Origin: Mageeibacillus sp. UBA3708
GTDB lineage: Bacteria; Bacillota; Clostridia; Saccharofermentanales; Saccharofermentanaceae
Length of the DNA: 10,913 bases
Direction of reading: 5' to 3'
NCBI GenBank assembly: GCA_002371375.1
Contig: DFIB01000086.1
Coordinates: 1-10,913 of the forward strand
Part shown: piece after piece, positions 5,666 through 10,913 of the stretch
Layout of the letters: each line of letters opens with the position of its first letter
Numbering within the stretch: the stretch's first letter is position 1
Notes under the pieces: model-generated
What the model was told of the DNA's origin: nothing
The model's input: only the letters and a program-made list of their open reading frames with translations
The model's database searches: none
Program-made: the position numbers and the translations under genes

Positions 5666-7174
5666 ATGAAGTCAGCGGGCGGAGTCAGGAACAGTTCACC
5701 GAGGAGCAGGTTCAAGAAGCTTCCGGCGGCTGCTTATATCTGGGGGCTCGTGTCAGCGGTGTGTATTATCACGCTCTTTGTGCTCGGCATGGTCGCCTCG
5801 TCGCCGATGCCTGCCGATTCGCCTTTGCTCCTCATATACACGAGAACCGCAGATAAGGTTTATGTTATGAAGCCACAACTGGCCAACAGTCTTGGTGCAG
5901 CAGGTTTTGACTATAGATTCATAACTTCTGATGATAATATAATTCCTGCTGATATCAGCGGCAGAGATGTTGTTGTCATGGGGGTGGGGGAGAACTCTTT
6001 CGCGCTGATGCGTGATATCAATGAGGATGAACTCAAGACTGCGAACGCAGGAAGGAACAATATCCTCGGTTATATTCTTGTGGATCCTTCATATCCCGGC
6101 AATCTGTCTATGGAGTCATACGACCTTTATAACCCGAAGTGTGAGGTTGCTGTATTCGGATTCGGCAAAAGTGCAGCTGACACTAAGAGTATGGGCGATG
6201 CCAGAAGGCTCTTTGAACGTATGAGCGGAGTTGATACTGTATATGGACCTTATGCCGTAAGAGGTGCCCTCTTCGGAAGCCGTATCTATTCATCGGCCGA
6301 CCAGAGAAGATATTTGTCTCTCTATGGCAAGACCGGTTATTCTGTCCTTATCAATTCGCCCGTGTTCCAGAGTGAGCTTGCAGGCTACCTCGGAAGTACA
6401 TACGGCGAAGGTGTTAGCACAGGCAAGATAAATACATGGTTTGTTCTGGCAGCGGCTGCTGCCCTGTTCGGTGCGAGCGCGCTTCTGATGTTCCTGTTCT
6501 TTGTCCCGGTTATGGAGCGGAAAAGTATAAGCGTTGACAAGGTGGGCGATGACGGAATGGCGGCGATTGTCAATATGGGGCTGGCAATTTGGTTTGCTGT
6601 GCTCATTGTTGCAGGATATATTATTCCCTTTACGCGTGATTACGTGAAGTATGTTATCTTCTTGGCACCTCTCGCTATGACAGCCGTGATGGTGCTGATG
6701 AGGCTGGGATTCATTCTGTCAAATAAGATCGTCTATAAGCCGGGGTCCAAAGGCGCCTTGAGGACATTCGTATCGTCGGTGTTGCTGACCGGTTATTTTG
6801 TATCGCTCTGGATTCTTGTAAGGCGCGGAAGTCTCAGCTTCAGCAAGAGATCCCTTGTCATTGCCATAGGGTCGTTCATCGTGGACTTTCTCTGTGTTAC
6901 GGCGCTCGGCTTCATCGACAAGAAGAGCCGTGCAGGAGGCGAGAACGGCTGCTCATATTTTGCAAACATTTTCTATGTGATCGAACTTCTCATCCCTGCG
7001 GGAACCGCACTGGTCATCTCGTTCATGGGGATGGGTGATATCTACAAAGTAATCCGCGGAGTATCGCTCGTCTTATTCCCGTATATCTTCTCGCTTCCTG
7101 TCAAGAGGATGTCAGATCACGTGGAATTCGCGGGCCTTGTTCATGCGGCAGTTTTTGGGGTGCTGATGCTATGA
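5666..7174 (+). CDS. Polytopic membrane protein with large extracytoplasmic domain
   Basis: I do not recognise this 502-residue protein. After a basic start there is a membrane segment (22-45), then an extracytoplasmic domain of about 210 residues (46-256), then about eight hydrophobic segments (257-282, 299-321, 326-350, 366-385, 396-418, 432-455, 461-479, 485-502). The outer domain has strand-like stretches resembling an alpha/beta hydrolase: SPLLLIY, RDVVVMGVGENSFAL, NILGYILVDPSYPGN, CEVAVFGFG, then ARRLFERMSGVD. It lacks a clear GxSxG nucleophile elbow, so enzyme activity is doubtful. GAGGAG at 5653-5658, inside the end of murC, is 7 bases before the ATG. It begins 5 bp after murC and overlaps the next gene by 4 bp (ATGA). 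The setting suggests an envelope role, perhaps with the acetyltransferase that follows. Confidence 0.75.
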   Translation: MKSAGGVRNSSPRSRFKKLPAAAYIWGLVSAVCIITLFVLGMVASSPMPADSPLLLIYTRTADKVYVMKPQLANSLGAAGFDYRFITSDDNIIPADISGRDVVVMGVGENSFALMRDINEDELKTANAGRNNILGYILVDPSYPGNLSMESYDLYNPKCEVAVFGFGKSAADTKSMGDARRLFERMSGVDTVYGPYAVRGALFGSRIYSSADQRRYLSLYGKTGYSVLINSPVFQSELAGYLGSTYGEGVSTGKINTWFVLAAAAALFGASALLMFLFFVPVMERKSISVDKVGDDGMAAIVNMGLAIWFAVLIVAGYIIPFTRDYVKYVIFLAPLAMTAVMVLMRLGFILSNKIVYKPGSKGALRTFVSSVLLTGYFVSLWILVRRGSLSFSKRSLVIAIGSFIVDFLCVTALGFIDKKSRAGGENGCSYFANIFYVIELLIPAGTALVISFMGMGDIYKVIRGVSLVLFPYIFSLPVKRMSDHVEFAGLVHAAVFGVLML

Positions 7175-7818
7175 TGAATTACCGTGTTATTGACAAGTCG
7201 CAATATTACCGCAAAGGTGTTTACCGCCACTTTACGGAGGACTGCAAGTGCTCCGTATCGATGACGGCCAGGATCGATGTAACAGAGCTTGCCGCAAGCT
7301 CAGCCCGCCGCGGCTCGAAATTCTATATTGATTTCCTCTATATCCTCTGCAAAGTGCTGAACTCCCGTGATGACTACAAGATGAACTATCTGTGGCAGAC
7401 GGACGAGCTCGTCTGTTACGATACCATCAACCCGATCCAATATGTCTTTCACGAGGATACTGAGACATGCTCACCCGTGTATACCTCGTATTATGAAGAC
7501 TACGACAAGTTCTATAAAGAGGCTGTGAATGATCTGGAGAAGGCAAAGAAAACACATGAGTATGGTCTGAGCGCATCGGATCATCCGAACTGGTTTGACG
7601 CATCTTATATCTCATGGATGTCCTACGATTCGCTGAATATAGAGCTGCCTGACGGCTATCTGTATTTCCTGCCGATCGTCAACTGGGGCAGATACAGGGA
7701 AGAGGGAGGAAGGCTCATGATGCCGGTGACGGTGAGGATGAACCATGCGATTGCCGACGGATATCTTGTTGCCAAAGTCTTCAAGCTCCTTCAGGATAAT
7801 ATGGGAACGATACAATAA
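7171..7818 (+). CDS. Chloramphenicol acetyltransferase-fold (CatA-like) acyltransferase
   Basis: The protein has 215 residues, the length of a classic CAT monomer. Near the end it carries MNHAIADGY, where His192 and Asp196 match the catalytic His195 and structural Asp199 of CAT type III (HHAVCDG). The segment ASYISWMSYDSL (144-155) matches the FSSIPWxSFTS region. The family transfers acetyl groups from acetyl-CoA to a hydroxyl and works as a trimer in the cytoplasm. The position directly behind murC and a membrane protein, with an ATGA overlap, argues for a housekeeping acceptor rather than drug resistance; many Clostridia encode such CatA-like proteins of unknown substrate. Translation may start at 7171 or 7174; both rely on coupling, with GGGG at 7157-7160 the only ribosome-binding-like sequence. 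No terminator is evident after the stop. Confidence 0.83.
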   Translation: MMNYRVIDKSQYYRKGVYRHFTEDCKCSVSMTARIDVTELAASSARRGSKFYIDFLYILCKVLNSRDDYKMNYLWQTDELVCYDTINPIQYVFHEDTETCSPVYTSYYEDYDKFYKEAVNDLEKAKKTHEYGLSASDHPNWFDASYISWMSYDSLNIELPDGYLYFLPIVNWGRYREEGGRLMMPVTVRMNHAIADGYLVAKVFKLLQDNMGTIQ

Positions 7819-7831
7819 GGATACATTTTCC

Positions 7832-7840
7832 TGATATAAT
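7832..7840 (+). promoter_or_regulatory. Extended -10 promoter for the two-component system
   Basis: TGATATAAT is a perfect -10 (7835-7840) with the TG-N extension. No -35 match is seen upstream. Transcription would start near 7847, about 34 bases before the regulator start at 7881. This gives the regulator-kinase pair its own promoter, although read-through from the murC group is possible because no terminator separates them. Confidence 0.55.
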
Positions 7841-7880
7841 ACGATTTTAATCCTATTATAGCGTGATCATGGGGGAGTGT

Positions 7881-8567
7881 ATGAAATGCCGTTTGCTTAT
7901 TGTTGAGGATTCTTCGCAGATACGTGAGGCGGTGTATGATTACTTTGTTTCCGAGAGCGGAGGGCACTTTGTTATCGACGTCGCTGATGACGGGTTCAAG
8001 GGCCTCGAACTGATAAGGGCAAGGGAATACGATCTGGTGATAATGGATATAATGCTTCCGGGGACATCAGGATTTGATATCTGCAGAGCGGTACGGAGCA
8101 AGGGTAATTGCCCGGTGATATTTCTTACCGCGCTTGGAACGGAAGACAATATCCTCAAGGGGTACGAAGTCGGAGGCGACGAGTACGTGATAAAGCCGTT
8201 CTCGCTCAAAGTTCTCTATGCAAAATGCCTGGCGCTTCTTAACCGTACGATGAACGGAAGCGTTAACAGGAAGATCACAGTTGGCAATATCACGATCGAT
8301 ATCAACAGGATGCAGGTAACATGCGGCGGCAAAGAGATAGAACTTGCACCCAAGGAATATTTCCTCCTCAAGGCCCTGATGGATCATCCGGGAAATGTTT
8401 TATCCAGGGAGATCCTGCTCGACAGAGTGTGGGGGAGTGATTATATCGGGACAAACAGGGTCGTTGATAATCATGTAAAGAATCTCAGGAAGAGCCTCGG
8501 CGAGAGCGGAAGTCAGATCAAGACCGTTTTCGGTGCGGGGTATAAGATAACAGGTGGTGCTTCGTGA
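7881..8567 (+). CDS. OmpR/PhoB-family response regulator
   Basis: A 228-residue DNA-binding regulator. The receiver domain (1-115) has the acidic pair Glu9-Asp10, phosphoacceptor Asp56 in IMDIMLPG, Thr83 in FLTAL and Lys105 in VIKPF. A winged-helix output domain follows (about 130-226), with ELAPKEYFLLKALMDHPGNVLSR, RVVDNHVKNLRKSL and the wing VFGAGYKI. All residues needed for phosphorylation are present. I chose ATG 7881 because GGGGGAG (7871-7877) lies just upstream, although the 3-base gap is short. GTG 7863 or ATG 7869 would overlap or precede that site and add unusual residues before the conserved CRLLIVED. The gene overlaps the kinase by 4 bp (GTGA). Targets are unknown; the nearby murC group or its own promoter are natural candidates. 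Confidence 0.93.
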   Translation: MKCRLLIVEDSSQIREAVYDYFVSESGGHFVIDVADDGFKGLELIRAREYDLVIMDIMLPGTSGFDICRAVRSKGNCPVIFLTALGTEDNILKGYEVGGDEYVIKPFSLKVLYAKCLALLNRTMNGSVNRKITVGNITIDINRMQVTCGGKEIELAPKEYFLLKALMDHPGNVLSREILLDRVWGSDYIGTNRVVDNHVKNLRKSLGESGSQIKTVFGAGYKITGGAS

Positions 8568-10183
8568 GGAGACCTTCATTCTGGCGCAAGTTTTTGGTGT
8601 ATCTTGCCGCTCTGTTCTTTGCTTTTGAGGCAGCAGCGTCAGTGTACATGCTGACCGCATCAGTAAGATACAGGAATGACAAAGTCAAAGAGTATGATCA
8701 GTACTATCAGTATCTTTGTGACATGCTGAGGAATAAAGTGAGATACTGCTATTATGACACAAACCTGAATCCACTGAAAAATGAAGTGAAGTATATCCTC
8801 TGTACGCTGTATGAGAGATACGGAGTCAGTTCGAGATTCTTCATTAATAATGAGCCTGTTGCAGACTCTTCGGCAACTTATTTTCTTATCGACAGCAACT
8901 GCGTTATGGTGGATCTGCAAAAGGCAGGAACTCCGTTCTCAACATATTATGTTATGGGTGATTACAGCGATACAAATAAAAGCGTAGAGCAGCTGGAAAA
9001 GTATCTTGCCGCGGATGATGACAATGTTAGGATAGTCGTCAAAGATGCTTATGTTAATGCCTATCTTTATGAATTCATACCGAAAGAGTTTGAAGTGGTC
9101 AGTTATAACCGCAAAGATCCTGATGATAAGTATGGCGGAGCATATCAGCTCCTCGAAAATATTAATGTCAACGCGGAGTTCAATGATACATATCATACAT
9201 ATAAACGTTATACTTTTGCGTCCAGAACAGGCTATCTTGAATGCCCGGAATTTGTCAGGACCGGAGACAGCGGCCAAAGCAAAGAATTTGAGATAACGGG
9301 CAACAGTTCTGATATTACCGTCATAGTTGACAGGATGACAGAATTATATAACTACTCAGATAAGCAATACTATAACCTGACACATCTTGTAAGTACAGAA
9401 TATGTTCCTCCCGAATATCTTGACGATAACCGCGGGACAGTGATAAGCATCTTCGCAGGTGCCTCATTGGCGGCTCTTATAATATCTGCTGTTGCTGCAT
9501 ATATACGTTATTCCAAAGACAGATCAACATATGAGATCATCGAATACAGGCGCAAGACTACAAATGCCATGGCACATGACCTTAAGACCCCTCTTGCTGC
9601 GATATCGGCATATGCGGAGAATCTCGAACGTGATATCAATACCGATAAGAGAGAGTATTATTCTTCCAGGATCGTTGAGAATGTCGGTGTGATGAACAGG
9701 ATGATCGAAGGCATACTCAGTTTCTCCAAGTCAGAGGCCCGCAGCAAGGTGGAATTATGTGACAAAGTATCTGTCAGTGAGCTCATAGGGGAAGTGTTGT
9801 CAGAGACTGAACCGCTCTTTGACAGGGAGGGGATAAGACTTGATATCCAAAACACAGGTGATATTGAACTTAAGACTGACAGAGAATTATTCAAACAGGC
9901 GCTGCTTAATCTGATAACAAATGCTGTAAAGTATTCTGTTAAGGATAAAGATGTGACTGTGATCATCGATAAAGGATATGTGTCTGTCAGCAACTGCACC
10001 GATCAGGTGATCGACAATGTCGCAAGACTCAAGGAACCTTTTGTTAAGGGGCATGACGCCAGGGGCGATGCGGGAGGTGCAGGTCTGGGACTGGCAATAG
10101 CGGATAATGATCTTAAACTGCTCGGCTATAAGCTTGAACTTGCTTGTGAAGACGGAATATTTGAGGCAAGGATCGTTTTTTGA
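8564..10183 (+). CDS. Membrane sensor histidine kinase with tyrosine-rich sensor domain
   Basis: A 539-residue kinase that should phosphorylate the regulator encoded just upstream. It has a first membrane segment (10-33), an extracytoplasmic domain of about 257 residues (34-290), a second membrane segment (291-314) and a cytoplasmic kinase core. The H-box is MAHDLKTPL with His338; the N-box is LLNLITNAVKYS with Asn449 and Asn453; the ATP lid has EPFVKG and GGAGLGLAI (504-512). The G1 region reads VSVSNCTDQV, so the usual DxGxG is absent, as in some Firmicutes kinases. No clear HAMP domain lies between membrane segment and H-box. The sensor domain has 32 tyrosines in 257 residues and I do not recognise its fold. 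The start is GTG 8564, with AGGTGG (8552-8557) 6 bases upstream. The stop codon lies in a small palindrome before the ferredoxin gene. Confidence 0.9.
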   Translation: MRRPSFWRKFLVYLAALFFAFEAAASVYMLTASVRYRNDKVKEYDQYYQYLCDMLRNKVRYCYYDTNLNPLKNEVKYILCTLYERYGVSSRFFINNEPVADSSATYFLIDSNCVMVDLQKAGTPFSTYYVMGDYSDTNKSVEQLEKYLAADDDNVRIVVKDAYVNAYLYEFIPKEFEVVSYNRKDPDDKYGGAYQLLENINVNAEFNDTYHTYKRYTFASRTGYLECPEFVRTGDSGQSKEFEITGNSSDITVIVDRMTELYNYSDKQYYNLTHLVSTEYVPPEYLDDNRGTVISIFAGASLAALIISAVAAYIRYSKDRSTYEIIEYRRKTTNAMAHDLKTPLAAISAYAENLERDINTDKREYYSSRIVENVGVMNRMIEGILSFSKSEARSKVELCDKVSVSELIGEVLSETEPLFDREGIRLDIQNTGDIELKTDRELFKQALLNLITNAVKYSVKDKDVTVIIDKGYVSVSNCTDQVIDNVARLKEPFVKGHDARGDAGGAGLGLAIADNDLKLLGYKLELACEDGIFEARIVF

Positions 10184-10219
10184 CATTTTAATTGTCAATT
10201 CACCAAAGTATGTTACAAT
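10180..10219 (+). promoter_or_regulatory. Promoter for the ferredoxin gene, with palindrome over the -35
   Basis: TTGTCA (10192-10197), a 16-bp spacer and TACAAT (10214-10219) with TG-N extension (10211-10212) form a good promoter. Transcription would start near 10226, about 28 bases before the ATG. The -35 is covered by an inverted repeat, TTGACA (10180-10185) and TGTCAA (10193-10198), which also takes in the kinase stop codon. The repeat could be an operator, or partly a by-product of the -35 sequence. Confidence 0.55.
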
Positions 10220-10253
10220 CAATGTACCACCAAAATTCACGGAGGTATTGAAT

Positions 10254-10424
10254 ATGGCTTATCAGATCAATGACGATTGCATTATGTGTGGTGCTTGCGC
10301 AGCACAGTGCCCTGTAGAAGCAATCAGCGAAGGCGACGGCAAGTACGTTATCGATGATGAGAAGTGCATTAGCTGTGGTGCATGCGCAGGCGCTTGCCCT
10401 GTAGGTGCTCCTCAGGAAGGCTGA
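10254..10424 (+). CDS. 2x[4Fe-4S] ferredoxin, clostridial type
   Basis: A 56-residue ferredoxin. Two cluster motifs are visible: CIMCGACAAQCP (Cys9, 12, 15, 19) and CISCGACAGACP (Cys38, 41, 44, 48). In this fold each cluster takes three cysteines from one motif and the fourth from the other. It carries electrons at low potential in the cytoplasm, for example for pyruvate:ferredoxin oxidoreductase or hydrogenase. The length matches clostridial ferredoxin (about 55 residues). GGAGG (10241-10245) is 8 bases before the ATG. The gene has its own promoter and a strong terminator, so it is a single-gene unit, consistent with high, independent expression. A longer reading frame from 10107 overlaps the kinase and is not the true start. 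Confidence 0.96.
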   Translation: MAYQINDDCIMCGACAAQCPVEAISEGDGKYVIDDEKCISCGACAGACPVGAPQEG

Positions 10425-10444
10425 TCGTTATTTCAGATGATCTT

Positions 10445-10480
10445 GAGGACCGTCTCAGAGATGAGACGGTCCTCATTTTT
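10445..10480 (+). terminator. Intrinsic terminator of the ferredoxin gene
   Basis: A perfect 12-bp stem (10445-10456 with 10463-10474), loop AGAGAT, followed by ATTTTT. It lies 20 bases after the ferredoxin stop codon. Stem strength and T tract make this the clearest terminator in the window. Confidence 0.93.
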
Positions 10481-10647
10481 ATGTATTGAGGATGTGTTTC
10501 TTCTTCTCTTTCTTTTTTTTTGCGGAGTGCTTGGGAGAATGTAATGATACCGGGCTTACCGGATTTCAGGTGGGCCGCTTTCCTTCGGAAACGCTGAATG
10601 CCGGAACGGGATATTCGGGATTAAGTACAGAACAAGAGCAATTCTTC
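10481..10647 (+). other. Intergenic stretch without a confident gene, with a pyrimidine tract
   Basis: Between the ferredoxin terminator and the rplU promoter I see no gene. The stretch 10497-10521 is 25 uninterrupted pyrimidines, mostly T. A small hairpin (TTTCC, loop TTC, GGAAA) lies near 10579-10592. A 66-codon frame begins at TTG 10486, but it opens with a run of Phe codons created by the pyrimidine tract, has no ribosome binding site at a sensible distance and runs through the rplU promoter, so I do not call it. Confidence 0.5.
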
Positions 10648-10676
10648 TTGACTTTTGTACGCCTCACTAGTACTAT
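10648..10676 (+). promoter_or_regulatory. Promoter for rplU
   Basis: TTGACT (10648-10653), exactly 17 bp, then TACTAT (10671-10676). Transcription would start near 10683, giving a leader of about 100 bases ahead of rplU. Confidence 0.6.
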
Positions 10677-10683
10677 ATTCGGG

Positions 10684-10770
10684 TGACCGCATGCGCCGGG
10701 CTCCTAAACGCGCGCTTTTTCGTGATGAGGAAGCGGCTGCCCAGGGTGAAGCAGCGAGACTGGAAGAACA
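10684..10770 (+). ncRNA. Structured rplU leader (L21-leader type)
   Basis: The leader folds well. An inner hairpin pairs 10713-10721 with 10727-10735 (9 pairs, two G-T, loop GTGAT). It is enclosed by a helix of 10696-10701 with 10739-10745 (one bulged A). A competing helix pairs GCTGC (10736-10740) with GCAGC (10751-10755) and would break the enclosing helix. Leaders upstream of rplU in Firmicutes are a known cis-regulatory RNA family (L21 leader), thought to mediate ribosomal-protein autoregulation. Assignment rests on position and pairing, not on a covariance search. Confidence 0.5.
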
Positions 10771-10782
10771 GGAGGACACAGT

Positions 10783-10913
10783 ATGTACGCAGTAATTAAG
10801 ACAGGCGGCAAGCAGTACAAGGTTGCTGTCGGCGACGAGATCTTCGTTGAGAAGCTCGAAGGCGAGGCCGGTGATGCGATTACTTTCGATGAAGTTCTTG
10901 CTGTAGGCGGCGA
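10783..10913 (+). CDS. rplU: Ribosomal protein L21, N-terminal part (cut by the window edge)
   Basis: The first 43 residues are visible. They begin [18 protein letters not shown], the signature start of bacterial L21, and continue to FDEVLAVGG; the full protein is about 100 residues. L21 binds 23S rRNA in the large ribosomal subunit and contacts L20. GGAGG (10771-10775) is 7 bases before the ATG. In Firmicutes this gene usually leads an operon with a small protease gene (ysxB-like) and rpmA (L27), which would lie beyond the window. A 34-codon frame in the leader overlaps its first 13 bases. Confidence 0.95.
   Translation, partial: MYAVIKTGGKQYKVAVGDEIFVEKLEGEAGDAITFDEVLAVGG

Noticed and set aside
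7171..7818. Antibiotic (chloramphenicol) resistance gene
   Set aside because: The fold and catalytic His match, but the operon position behind murC and the lack of any mobile element argue for a native acyltransferase.
7819..7831. Terminator after the acyltransferase gene
   Set aside because: Only a 4-base inverted match (AGGA/TCCT) is present, too weak to call.
10486..10686. 66-codon frame after the ferredoxin terminator
   Set aside because: Starts at TTG without a ribosome binding site, opens with Phe codons from a pyrimidine tract and crosses the rplU promoter.

Overview
The window looks like chromosomal DNA from an anaerobic Firmicute of the class Clostridia. The evidence is strong GGAGG-type ribosome binding sites, a 56-residue clostridial 2x[4Fe-4S] ferredoxin, an OmpR-type regulator paired with a Firmicutes-style sensor kinase, a clostridial-looking MurC, and a ribosomal protein L21 gene behind a structured leader. 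Base composition appears intermediate. I see no rRNA, tRNA, CRISPR array, phage gene or transposase. I cannot name the genus.

Region 1 (1-2391) is accessory in character. A perfect 34-bp palindrome that itself contains a promoter precedes a DUF2442-helix-turn-helix fusion protein (76-513). A convergent gene (558-1391, minus) encodes a two-part protein with a C-terminal VOC (glyoxalase-fold) domain. Divergent from it is a solitary PD-(D/E)XK nuclease-like protein (1550-2287), followed by a large nested hairpin ending in a T tract.

Region 2 (2421-4095) is a tight pair: a YbaK/EbsC aminoacyl-tRNA deacylase and a CPA2-type cation:proton antiporter, with one base between them.

Region 3 (about 4106-7818) is a probable cell-envelope operon. 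MurC is preceded by a leader with mutually exclusive hairpins, one of which would hide its ribosome binding site. It is followed by an unrecognised polytopic membrane protein with a large extracytoplasmic domain, then by a chloramphenicol-acetyltransferase-fold protein with catalytic His and Asp intact. Spacing is 5 bp and then a 4-bp overlap, so the three are probably expressed together. The combination suggests envelope precursor synthesis linked to O-acetylation or another acyl transfer, which is inference.

Region 4 (7832-10183) is a two-component system with its own extended -10 promoter and a 4-bp overlap between regulator and kinase. The kinase has a large tyrosine-rich extracytoplasmic sensor domain.

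Region 5 (10180-10913) holds the ferredoxin gene with its promoter and a strong intrinsic terminator, then about 300 bp without a confident gene containing a pyrimidine tract, the rplU promoter and an L21-type leader, and finally the start of rplU, cut by the window edge.

Several promoters share an extended -10 (TG-N-TATAAT-like). The most interesting items are the promoter-palindrome at the left edge, the murC leader switch, the murC-membrane protein-acetyltransferase cassette, the nuclease-like protein and the hairpin behind it.
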